DNA of 22,099 nt from CAZYXZ01 sp964651395. Lineage in GTDB: Bacteria; Actinomycetota; Actinomycetes; BP-191. The notes under the pieces were generated by a model. The model saw only the letters and a list, made by a program, of their open reading frames with translations, searched no databases and was not told where the DNA came from. Below, piece after piece: positions 14,351 to 20,917 of the stretch. The stretch is from assembly GCA_964651395.1 (NCBI GenBank), contig CAZYXZ010000056.1, positions 1-22,099 on the forward strand. Direction: 5' to 3'. Every line of letters starts with the position of its first letter. Positions within the stretch are counted from its first letter, which is position 1. The translations under genes were made by a program, and so were the position numbers.

Positions 14351-15619
14351 GTGGCACTGCCTCCCTCGACCGCGGACGAGCCCTGGCCGGTCCGCACGGT
14401 CGCGCGTCAGATCGGGGCCTGGGTCGGGAGACTCGGCGCGGTATGGGTCGAGGGCCAGGTGGCCCAGCTCGACCGCCGGCCCGGCGCGGCCGTCGCGTTC
14501 CTCACGCTGCGCGACACGGCCGCGGACCTGTCGCTGTCCCTGACGGTGCCGGCCTCCCTGCTCGCCCAGGCCGAGACACCCGTGGCCGAGGGCCAGCGCA
14601 TCGTCGTCCTCGCCCAGCCGGAGGTCTGGCTGTCCCGCGGCCGGCTGCAGCTGGCCGTCCGCGAGCTGCGCACCGTAGGGCTGGGTGCGCTGCTGGCGCG
14701 ACTCGAGCAGCTCAAGACCCTGCTCGGCCAGGAAGGCCTCTTCGACGTGGACCGCAAGAAGCCGCTGCCGTTCCTCCCCCGGGCTGTCGGGCTCGTCTGC
14801 GGACGCGAGTCGGCGGCGCGGCGCGATGTCGTCGAGCACGCCACGGCGCGGTGGCCGGCGGTCCGCTTCGAGGTCCGCGAAGTTCCGGTCCAGGGGCCCA
14901 ACGCGGTGGCCTCGGTGATCGAGGCGCTCCGCGAGCTCGACCGGGCCCGCGGCGTGGACGTCATCGTGGTGGCCCGCGGCGGCGGTTCGGTCGAGGACCT
15001 GCTGCCGTTCTCCGACGAGAGCCTGTGCCGCGCCGTCGCGAGCTGCCTGACACCCGTCGTCACCGCGATCGGGCACGAGCAGGACACCCCGCTCGTCGAC
15101 TTCGTCGCCGACCGCCGCGCGTCGACGCCCACGGACGCGGGGAAGCTGGTCGTCCCCGACGTCGGCGAGGAGGCGGCGCGGATTGCCCGGCTACGGGCCG
15201 CCGCCGGTCGCAGCGTGCTGTCCCGGCTGGACCGCGAGCAGGGCTGGCTGACCGCCTGCCGGAGCCGGCCGGTGCTCGCCACACCCGACGTCGGCGTACG
15301 CCGATGGGCGGCGGAGGTCGTCGATCTGCGCGCACGCGCCCGCCGTGCCGTCGCGAGCTGCGTCGACAGGGACGAGCGCTCGCTCGCCGCGCAACGCGCG
15401 CAGATCACCGCGCTGTCCCCCGCGGCAACTCTGGAGCGAGGCTACGCCGTGGTGCAGCGCCCCGACGGGTCGGTGCTCCGCGACGCCGCCACCGTCACCC
15501 GCGGCGAACGCCTAGGCGTACGGCTCTCCCGCGGGCGGCTCGACGCCGAAGTCGTCACCGCGTCCGCGGTTGACGGCGAGGGCGAGGACGAGCGCGACGA
15601 GACCCGCCGCGACGGTTAG
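14351..15619 (+). CDS. xseA: Exodeoxyribonuclease VII large subunit
   Basis: XseA is the catalytic subunit of exonuclease VII, which degrades single-stranded DNA from both ends together with several XseB copies. The 422-aa protein has an N-terminal OB-fold (about 12-108), then the catalytic domain with ARGGGSVEDLLPFSDE (208-223) and GHEQDTPLVDFVADRRASTP (241-260). A shorter arginine/alanine-rich helical stretch (about 270-370) should be the XseB-binding coiled coil. ERGYAVVQ near residue 360 starts the family's small C-terminal domain. The tail after residue 400 is very acidic/basic and low in complexity; it overlaps the convergent membrane-protein gene by 108 bp. The start is GTG at 14351, 7 nt after a CAGACT box. 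xseB is not directly downstream as usual but starts 1.9 kb away. Confidence 0.96.
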   Translation: MALPPSTADEPWPVRTVARQIGAWVGRLGAVWVEGQVAQLDRRPGAAVAFLTLRDTAADLSLSLTVPASLLAQAETPVAEGQRIVVLAQPEVWLSRGRLQLAVRELRTVGLGALLARLEQLKTLLGQEGLFDVDRKKPLPFLPRAVGLVCGRESAARRDVVEHATARWPAVRFEVREVPVQGPNAVASVIEALRELDRARGVDVIVVARGGGSVEDLLPFSDESLCRAVASCLTPVVTAIGHEQDTPLVDFVADRRASTPTDAGKLVVPDVGEEAARIARLRAAAGRSVLSRLDREQGWLTACRSRPVLATPDVGVRRWAAEVVDLRARARRAVASCVDRDERSLAAQRAQITALSPAATLERGYAVVQRPDGSVLRDAATVTRGERLGVRLSRGRLDAEVVTASAVDGEGEDERDETRRDG

Positions 15620-16960
15620 CAGAGCCTCCAGAGTGGCGCCGTCACCGTCGCTGAGCTCGTCCGCCAGCTTGGTGACCAGTCCGCCCACGCCCGCGAGCAG
15701 TCCGAGTGCGCCGAGCCAGGCCGTGCCTCGCCGGTTGAGCGACGAGCCCACCGACGCGAGCAGGCCACCCAGGCCCAGGGCGGCGACCGGCAGCCCCCAG
15801 CCGTTGAAGCGGATCCCGAGGAGGACTACGGCGACGACCAGCGCGACATCGGCGACGGCGACGAACGCGGTGGCGGCGCCGGAGAGGCGGCGGCTGTCGA
15901 GGACGAACGCGACGATCAGGTAGACCAGACCGAAACCGAGCGCGACGAACCCGACGCGTTCCGTGAGGTCGTTACCCAGTGCGCCGAACGGACTCGTGCC
16001 GAAGAACTCCTGGAACGGGTCGTATCCCTCGCCACCGACGTCGAAGGCACCGTCGTCGGGCTGGAGCTCGCTGAAGCTCTGCCCAGGCTGCGGGATCACG
16101 AAGGTCTCGTCGGGCGCGGTCGTCGGGGTGCCGAGATCGGTCGGCTGGCCCTCGGGCGGCAGGAAGCCGGTGGCCGGCGCGCGGTCGGGTGTCGGCTGGA
16201 GTGGCTGCGCGGGGCTGAGGCTGTCCGGCGACGGCGTCGGCTGCGCGGCCGCCGTGAAGGTGGTGCTCTGCGACTCGATGTCGAAGAAGTCGGAGCCGGT
16301 CGAGTAGGCGATCTGCGCCGACGCGAGCAGCCAGAGAGCGGCCAGCACGAGTCCGAGCAGCAACGGACGCCCCGCCATCGGACCGACCAGGTACGCCGCC
16401 AGCCACAGCACCAGCGGCACGCCCAGCAGGATCGCGAGGGCCACCCGGAAGCTGGGGGCCTCGTGCGCGACGATGAACGAGGCGGGCAGGACAGCGGTCG
16501 GCGCGGCCAGGGCGAGCAGGCCGCTCACCACGGGCCCGGTGCGGACCACCGTGGCCAGGACGAAAGCGATGGCGAGGACCGCCCCCGTGATCGCGGCCGA
16601 CAGCCACCACTCCTGGTCGTCGGGCAGCTCCTCGAGCAGCTCGGTCATGCCGATGAAGAGCAGCAGGCCCCCGATGACCGCGAGCAGCGTGTCGAATGCG
16701 GGTGGCAGTCGGCGGGCGCGCCGGATGCCCGCGCCATCAGGCCGCAGAGTGTCGCCGTAGCGCCGCTCGTCGAGGTCGGGGAACGACGGCGCGGGCATCT
16801 GCAGGGGCGGCAGCGGCGCCTCCGGCTCGTACGCGCCGGAGGCTGGCGGCGGTGGGGGCAGCGTCCAGCCCGGCGGCGCCGACTCGCCCGGGGGCGGCGG
16901 CGGGTAGCCCGAAGGCTCCTCGTCCGGCGGGATCGGCGGTCCACCCGGTGCGTCGGTCAT
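15512..16960 (-). CDS. Ten-helix membrane protein with proline-rich N-terminus
   Basis: This 482-aa protein is not one I recognise. Residues 1-62 are very proline-rich (runs of PPPP) and probably cytoplasmic and disordered. Five predicted helices follow (about 90-106, 119-138, 143-163, 172-193, 198-216). A Pro/Thr/Ser/Gln-rich loop of about 115 residues (218-333) comes next, with PTPSPDSLSPAQPLQPTPD and a Gly/Asp/Phe-rich end. Five more helices complete it (335-354, 362-382, 388-404, 414-430, 446-463), with a short acidic tail. The two five-helix halves suggest an internal duplication, but their sequences are not obviously alike. ATG at 16960 follows a TACCCT box by 8 nt. It is 25 bp downstream of the GNAT gene. 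The 3' 108 bp overlap xseA on the other strand. Confidence 0.85.
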   Translation of the reverse strand: MTDAPGGPPIPPDEEPSGYPPPPPGESAPPGWTLPPPPPASGAYEPEAPLPPLQMPAPSFPDLDERRYGDTLRPDGAGIRRARRLPPAFDTLLAVIGGLLLFIGMTELLEELPDDQEWWLSAAITGAVLAIAFVLATVVRTGPVVSGLLALAAPTAVLPASFIVAHEAPSFRVALAILLGVPLVLWLAAYLVGPMAGRPLLLGLVLAALWLLASAQIAYSTGSDFFDIESQSTTFTAAAQPTPSPDSLSPAQPLQPTPDRAPATGFLPPEGQPTDLGTPTTAPDETFVIPQPGQSFSELQPDDGAFDVGGEGYDPFQEFFGTSPFGALGNDLTERVGFVALGFGLVYLIVAFVLDSRRLSGAATAFVAVADVALVVAVVLLGIRFNGWGLPVAALGLGGLLASVGSSLNRRGTAWLGALGLLAGVGGLVTKLADELSDGDGATLEALLTVAAGLVALVLALAVNRGRGDDFGVEPPAGEPYA

Positions 16961-16968
16961 GGGTCCGG

Positions 16969-16974
16969 AGGGTA
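16969..16974 (-). promoter_or_regulatory. -10 box TACCCT before the ten-helix membrane protein
   Basis: TACCCT on the minus strand ends 8 nt before the ATG at 16960, with no ribosome binding site. It lies in the 25-bp gap after the GNAT gene, so the membrane protein may have its own near-leaderless transcript. Confidence 0.42.
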
Positions 16975-16985
16975 GCGCCCCGCGC

Positions 16986-17480
16986 TCACTCGCCGGGGGT
17001 ACGACGCAGGTCCATCTGCGTCGTCGCTCCCCAGAACAGCGGCTTGGCCTGCGCGTCGATGAAGCCGAAGGACCGGTACAGCGGCTCGCCGGCCGGCGTC
17101 GCGAACAGGTCCACACGCGTGATCCCGATCTCCCCGAACCAGGCCATCAGGGCGGTGAACACCGCCCGCGCGTGTCCCTGACCACGATGAGCCGCGTCCG
17201 TCGACATCGAGGCGACGTGACCGCGCAGGCCCGTGTAGTGCTTCGGCCCGGCGAGGTGGTGGTCCACCCAGCCGACGCCAGAGGAGACCAGGCCGCCGTC
17301 CGGGCCCTCGACGACGAACGCGGCGAACTCGGGGTCGTCACGGAGGCGGCGGCGGAACAGCTCGTCGCTGGCCTGCCGCCAGTGCGGGTCCGACGTGTCG
17401 CCGCCCCACGACTCGAACATCAGACCGCGCAAGCGGGTCAGCTCCGCGGCGTCCTCGGGGCCGGCGCGACGTACAGTCAT
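16986..17480 (-). CDS. GNAT family N-acetyltransferase
   Basis: This 164-aa protein is a single acetyl-CoA-dependent acyltransferase domain. Motif A, which binds the pantetheine/pyrophosphate of acetyl-CoA, is HRGQGHARAVF (98-108), preceded by the strand HVASMSTD. The C-terminal motif B region contains ITRVDLFATPAGEPLYRSFGF, the usual 'grows to a new Y..FGF' ending of GNATs. The substrate (small molecule, peptide or antibiotic) cannot be told. ATG at 17480 lies 6 nt after a GATATT box and 44 bp from the divergent xseB start. It may be cotranscribed with the downstream membrane protein. Confidence 0.92.
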   Translation of the reverse strand: MTVRRAGPEDAAELTRLRGLMFESWGGDTSDPHWRQASDELFRRRLRDDPEFAAFVVEGPDGGLVSSGVGWVDHHLAGPKHYTGLRGHVASMSTDAAHRGQGHARAVFTALMAWFGEIGITRVDLFATPAGEPLYRSFGFIDAQAKPLFWGATTQMDLRRTPGE

Positions 17481-17486
17481 CCCGCC

Positions 17487-17492
17487 AATATC
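17487..17492 (-). promoter_or_regulatory. -10 box GATATT before the GNAT gene
   Basis: GATATT on the minus strand ends exactly 6 nt before the ATG at 17480 and no Shine-Dalgarno intervenes. It lies in the 44-bp divergent spacer with xseB. Confidence 0.45.
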
Positions 17493-17524
17493 CCAGCCGC
17501 CGGCAACTCGATTACGGGAGTGCG

Positions 17525-17719
17525 ATGAGCGACGACCTGCCTTACGAGGCGGCGCGCGCCGAGCTCGAGCAGGTGGTGCGGCGCCTCGAGGAAGGCAGCG
17601 TCACGCTCGAGGAGTCGCTCGCGCTCTGGGAACGCGGCGAGGAGCTGGCCGGGATCTGCCAGCGCTGGCTCGACGGCGCACGGGCGCGACTCTCGGCGGC
17701 GGAGCCCCCGGAGAGCTAA
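17525..17719 (+). CDS. xseB: Exodeoxyribonuclease VII small subunit
   Basis: XseB is the small helical subunit that binds the XseA coiled coil to form exonuclease VII. The 64-aa protein shows the family core YEAARAELEQVVRRLEEGSV (7-26), TLEESLALWERGEEL and a final helix to ARARLSAAE. It is slightly shorter than usual (about 70-85 aa) at the C-terminus. ATG at 17525 has GGGAG 4 nt upstream. It is unusual in not following xseA directly: two oppositely oriented genes lie between. Its TAA stop overlaps the TAG stop of the convergent kynureninase-family gene within the four bases CTAA at 17716-17719. Confidence 0.94.
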   Translation: MSDDLPYEAARAELEQVVRRLEEGSVTLEESLALWERGEELAGICQRWLDGARARLSAAEPPES

Positions 17720-18858
17720 CGCCGGATCGCGACCATCTCGTCGAGGACCGCAGTGCACTCGTCGGCGGTGTTGTAGAAGTGCGGAGCGACGCGGATGCCG
17801 GCGCCGGGCCGGTGGTCGACGACGAAGCCGCGGCGGATGAGCTCCTCGTGCACGCGCTGCGCGTCGCCTGGGTCGATGGTGACCGCGCCGCCGCGCCGTG
17901 AGGGGTCCTCGGGAGACCGCACCGTGAACCCGCGCTCCAGGGCGCCCTCCAGCAGCGGCTGGGTCAGTGACACCGAGCGTTCACGGATCCGGCGCACACC
18001 GACCTCGAGGATGGCTTGGTAGCCCGGTGCCGCCGCGAAGGCCGCGGGCACGCCGGGGGTCCCGCCCATGAAGCGTGCGACTCCCGGCGCGTAGTCGATC
18101 GCCTCGAACGTGAAGTCGAACGGGGCACGGTGGCCGAACCACCCCACCTGGGTCGGCCGCAGCGCCTCGGCGACCTCCGGCCGCGCGTAGAGCCAGCCCG
18201 CGCCCGGTCCACCGCAGAGCCACTTCACCGATCCGCCGACGCACAGGTCGACCTCCGACGCCACGACGTCCAGCGGTACGGCGCCGGCGGACTGGTAGGC
18301 GTCGAGCAGCACCAGCGCCCCGACCTCGTGCGCCCGCGCCACCACAGGCGCGAAGTCGAAGATCGAGGCGCTCTTGAACAGCACGTGCGAGATGGGGACC
18401 ACGGTGGTCCGCTCGTCGATCGCGGCCACCATGCGCTCCGGGTCGACGGTCATCCCGTCGTCGCTGGCCACGATGACCAGCTCAGCGCCGTGGCGCTCCT
18501 GTGCCGCCCAGATGTAGTGGCAGGAAGGGAAGTCGAGCTCGCTGTACACGACCCGGTTCCGCGCGCCGCTGAAGTCGAGCGCACTGGCCACAGCGCCGAC
18601 CAGCGAAGCGACGTTCTGGTGCATGACGGTGGTTCCCGGAGGCGCGCCCACGACGGCGCCGACCAGGTCGGCGACGCGGGTCATCTCCGGGATCCAGTCG
18701 TTCCACGCGACCACACCCTTGGTCGCCCAGAGGTCGGCGTACTCGGCCAGCCGGTCGCGGACGGCGGCGGGCATCGCACCCAGCGAGTTGTTGATGAGGT
18801 ACGTGCAGGTGTCGAGGATGGGGTAGTCCGCTCGCCGCGCGAGCAGGTCGTCATGCAT
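17716..18858 (-). CDS. Kynureninase-family PLP-dependent enzyme (class V fold)
   Basis: Kynureninase cleaves kynurenine or 3-hydroxykynurenine to anthranilate types and alanine. The 380-aa protein has the family's opening YLINNSLGAMP (20-30), the PLP-ring aspartate D186 in LLDAYQSAGAVPLD, and the Schiff-base lysine K212 in GGSVKWLCGGPGAGWLY. GWFGHRAPFDF and ARFMGGTPGVPA (about 239-272) also match kynureninases well, and R349/R356 may bind the substrate carboxylate. It is about 30 residues shorter than typical KynU, so a related C-C or C-S lyase is possible. ATG at 18858 overlaps the flavin reductase stop by 8 bp (ATGCATGA), so the pair is translationally coupled. No tryptophan dioxygenase is in the window, so the true substrate is uncertain. 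Confidence 0.86.
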   Translation of the reverse strand: MHDDLLARRADYPILDTCTYLINNSLGAMPAAVRDRLAEYADLWATKGVVAWNDWIPEMTRVADLVGAVVGAPPGTTVMHQNVASLVGAVASALDFSGARNRVVYSELDFPSCHYIWAAQERHGAELVIVASDDGMTVDPERMVAAIDERTTVVPISHVLFKSASIFDFAPVVARAHEVGALVLLDAYQSAGAVPLDVVASEVDLCVGGSVKWLCGGPGAGWLYARPEVAEALRPTQVGWFGHRAPFDFTFEAIDYAPGVARFMGGTPGVPAAFAAAPGYQAILEVGVRRIRERSVSLTQPLLEGALERGFTVRSPEDPSRRGGAVTIDPGDAQRVHEELIRRGFVVDHRPGAGIRVAPHFYNTADECTAVLDEMVAIRR

Positions 18859-19495
18859 CGTGGTCGCGGGACCAGTCGGCGTACGACCGGCGCTGGATCG
18901 AGAAGACGTCGCCGATCGTCGTGTAGTCCGCGCCGGACAGTCGCGCGATCGGCCGCAGCAGGTCGATGGCCACCCGGTCGCCGCGCAGCATCTCCGGTCG
19001 TACCGACACCCAGACCACACGCCCGAAGACCACGGTCGACGCACCGAAGGACCGAACCCCCTCGAAGACGCACTCGAGCGAGACGGGGGACTCCGCGACC
19101 CGCGGCGGTGCGACGCGGCGGGACGGCTCGCGGGTCAGACCGGCCGCGTCGAACTCGCTCCGGTCCGGCGGGAAGTCGACCGCTGTCACGTTCACCTGCT
19201 CGGCCAGCTCTTCGGTGCAGATCGAGACGACGAACTCTCCGGTGGCCTGGACGTTGCGCAGCGAGTCCTTGTGCCCCACCGACGTGAACTGGACCACCGG
19301 CGGCATCGCCGACGAGACCGTGAAGTACGAGTGCGGCGCGAGGTTGTCGACACCGTCCGCCGACCGGCTGGACACCCACGCAATGGGCCGCGGCACGACC
19401 ACCGAGTTGAGCAGGTGGTAGATGCCGCCGGGGACGGCGTCGGGATCGAGTCCGAGCCGCCCTGCGGGCTCCTGCTCGGCTTGCTCGAACATCAC
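18851..19495 (-). CDS. Flavin reductase family protein (FMN-binding split barrel)
   Basis: This 214-aa protein belongs to the DIM6/NTAB or flavin-reductase-like group, which binds FMN and uses NAD(P)H, often feeding reduced flavin to a partner oxygenase. The diagnostic N-terminal region is NSVVVPRPIAWVSSRSADG (29-47) followed by NLAPHSYFTVSSAMPPVVQF; KDSLRNVQATGEFVVSICTE (about 75-94) continues the barrel. Members with this PRPIAWV motif often have no proven reductase activity. ATG at 19495 has AGAGAGG about 8 nt upstream. It overlaps the downstream kynureninase-family gene by 8 bp. No partner monooxygenase is adjacent; the nearest flavoprotein is at 8643. Confidence 0.9.
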   Translation of the reverse strand: MMFEQAEQEPAGRLGLDPDAVPGGIYHLLNSVVVPRPIAWVSSRSADGVDNLAPHSYFTVSSAMPPVVQFTSVGHKDSLRNVQATGEFVVSICTEELAEQVNVTAVDFPPDRSEFDAAGLTREPSRRVAPPRVAESPVSLECVFEGVRSFGASTVVFGRVVWVSVRPEMLRGDRVAIDLLRPIARLSGADYTTIGDVFSIQRRSYADWSRDHDA

Positions 19496-19510
19496 ACCAG
19501 CCTCTCTTGG

Positions 19511-19536
19511 GTGTCAGCGCGAGCCGCTGCGGGAAT
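19511..19536 (+). promoter_or_regulatory. Possible SigB-type promoter for the 48-aa membrane protein
   Basis: GTGT (19511-19514), 16 nt, then GGGAAT (19531-19536) resembles the stress-sigma pattern GNNT-N14-16-GGGTAT/C of actinobacterial SigB, with one mismatch in the -10. It would start near 19543, about 73 nt ahead of the GTG at 19616. This is weak evidence. Confidence 0.25.
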
Positions 19537-19548
19537 ACCTCTGCGGAC

Positions 19549-19565
19549 GCCCCGACGGTCGGGGC
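19549..19565. repeat. Short palindrome in the divergent spacer
   Basis: GCCCCGA (19549-19555) and TCGGGGC (19559-19565) are perfect inverted arms around CGG. It lies in the 120-bp spacer between the flavin reductase and the 48-aa membrane gene and could be an operator for either direction, or an RNA hairpin. Confidence 0.4.
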
Positions 19566-19615
19566 AACCGGGACCGCACGGAACCCGGGAAGCCCCGAAA
19601 CGGAGGGCAGTGCCC

Positions 19616-19762
19616 GTGCTCTGGACCATTGTCGCGATTCTGCTGATCCTGTGGCTGCTCGGCCTCGTAGCCAATGTCGGCGGCGGGTTGATCTACCTGC
19701 TGCTCGTCGTCGCCGCTGTCGTCGCGCTCGTCAACCTGTTGACCGGACGACGTACGTACTGA
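19616..19762 (+). CDS. Small lmo0937-like membrane protein
   Basis: This 48-aa peptide has two hydrophobic helices: VLWTIVAILLILWLLGLVA and a second one around LIYLLLVVAAVVALVNLL, joined by a NVGGG turn and ending in GRRTY. That pattern (LWTI.. helix, Gly turn, helix, short basic end) matches the lmo0937 family of tiny membrane proteins, which have no proven function but are often stress-linked. GTG at 19616 has GGAGG 9 nt upstream; GTG at 19610 is only 3 nt from it and less likely, though it would add just two residues. It is followed by a strong terminator, so it is probably a single-gene transcript. Confidence 0.8.
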   Translation: MLWTIVAILLILWLLGLVANVGGGLIYLLLVVAAVVALVNLLTGRRTY

Positions 19763-19772
19763 CGCTCGTAAC

Positions 19773-19807
19773 AGAAGGCGGCCGGTGGAGTCCACCGGCC
19801 GCTTTCT
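19773..19807 (+). terminator. Strong hairpin terminator
   Basis: AGAAGGCGGCCGGTGG (19773-19788) pairs with CCACCGGCCGCTTTCT (19792-19807) over 16 bp, with one G-T pair and a 3-nt loop. It starts 11 nt after the stop of the 48-aa membrane gene and separates it from glpX. The T-tract is short (TTTCT, inside the stem), which is common for GC-rich actinobacteria. Confidence 0.8.
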
Positions 19808-19824
19808 GCGTTCCCGGTTCTCAC

Positions 19825-19830
19825 TAGACT
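19825..19830 (+). promoter_or_regulatory. -10 box TAGACT for glpX
   Basis: TAGACT lies 34 nt before the glpX ATG. A start near 19837 would give a leader of about 28 nt carrying GAAGGAG at 19850-19856. It lies just after the terminator, so glpX should have its own promoter here. Confidence 0.5.
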
Positions 19831-19864
19831 GAGGTCCACCGAGACGCTCGAAGGAGCCCGCCGC

Positions 19865-20893
19865 ATGTCCACCCCGAGCGACCTGACGCCCGACCTGGCT
19901 GACGACGCGCCGGACCGCAACCTCGCCCTGGAGCTGGTCCGGGTCACCGAGGCAGCCGCCATGGCCGCCGGCCGCTGGGTGGGCCGGGGGGACAAGAACG
20001 GCGCCGACGCCGCCGCGGTCGACGCGATGCGACTCATGCTCCGCACGGTCTCGATGAAGGGCGTCGTCGTCATCGGTGAGGGCGAGAAGGACGAGGCGCC
20101 GATGCTCTACAACGGCGAGGAGATCGGCACCGGCGAACTGCCGGAGGTCGACGTCGCCGTGGACCCGGTCGACGGCACGACGCTGACGGCCAAGGGCATG
20201 AGCAATGCCATCGCGGTGGTGGCCCTGTCCGAGCGCGGGACGATGTACGACCCAGGCGCCTGCGTCTACATGGAGAAGCTGGCCACCGGCCCGGAAGCGG
20301 CGGAGGTGGTCGATCTCAACGCGCCCATCGACGCCAACATCCGTGCGGTGGCCAAGGCCAAGGGCGCGGAGCCTGAGGACGTGACCGTGGTCATCCTCGA
20401 CCGGCCACGGCACGACGACCTGGCCCGTCAGATCCGGGAGGCCGGGGCGCGGATCAAGTTCATCACCGACGGCGACGTGGCCGGGGCGATCATGGCGGCG
20501 AAGGACGGCACGGGCGTGGACCTGCTGCTCGGCATCGGCGGCACGCCCGAAGGCATCATCGCCGCCTGCGCGATCAAGTGCCTCGGCGGCACCATCCAGG
20601 CCAAGCTGTGGCCGCGGAACGAGGAGGAGCGTCGCCGCGCCCTCGACCAAGGTCACGACCTCGACCGCATCCTCTACTGCGATGACCTGGTCAGCGGGGA
20701 CAACGTCTTCTTCGCCGCCACGGGCGTCACCGACGGCGAGCTGGTCCGTGGCGTCCGCTACCGCGGCGGAGGCGCGACGACGCAGTCCCTGGTCATGCGG
20801 TCCAAGAGCGGCACCATCCGCTATGTCGACAGCCAGCACCGCTTCAACAAGCTGATGACCTACAGCAAGGTGGACTTCGAGCACCACCACTAA
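19865..20893 (+). CDS. glpX: Class II fructose-1,6-bisphosphatase GlpX
   Basis: GlpX hydrolyses fructose 1,6-bisphosphate to fructose 6-phosphate, the committed step of gluconeogenesis, and is the main FBPase of actinobacteria. The 342-aa protein has the metal/phosphate sites GEGEKDEAPMLYNGEEIG (72-89) and VAVDPVDGTTLTAKG (97-111), and later YDPGACVYMEKLATGP, FITDGDVAGAI and GIGGTPEGIIAACAIKCLGG, all hallmarks of the lithium-sensitive class II family. The length matches. ATG at 19865 has GAAGGAG about 8 nt upstream. It lies between the strong terminator and fumC, which begins 24 bp after its stop. Confidence 0.97.
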   Translation: MSTPSDLTPDLADDAPDRNLALELVRVTEAAAMAAGRWVGRGDKNGADAAAVDAMRLMLRTVSMKGVVVIGEGEKDEAPMLYNGEEIGTGELPEVDVAVDPVDGTTLTAKGMSNAIAVVALSERGTMYDPGACVYMEKLATGPEAAEVVDLNAPIDANIRAVAKAKGAEPEDVTVVILDRPRHDDLARQIREAGARIKFITDGDVAGAIMAAKDGTGVDLLLGIGGTPEGIIAACAIKCLGGTIQAKLWPRNEEERRRALDQGHDLDRILYCDDLVSGDNVFFAATGVTDGELVRGVRYRGGGATTQSLVMRSKSGTIRYVDSQHRFNKLMTYSKVDFEHHH

Positions 20894-20905
20894 AGGAGTC
20901 TGCTG

Positions 20906-20911
20906 GATAAT
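20906..20911 (+). promoter_or_regulatory. -10 box GATAAT before fumC
   Basis: GATAAT ends exactly 6 nt before the fumC ATG at 20918. A good Shine-Dalgarno (AAAGGAG at 20892-20898) exists but is 19 nt away, too far to serve this start. A leaderless fumC transcript is therefore likely. Confidence 0.5.
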
Positions 20912-20917
20912 GGCTCC

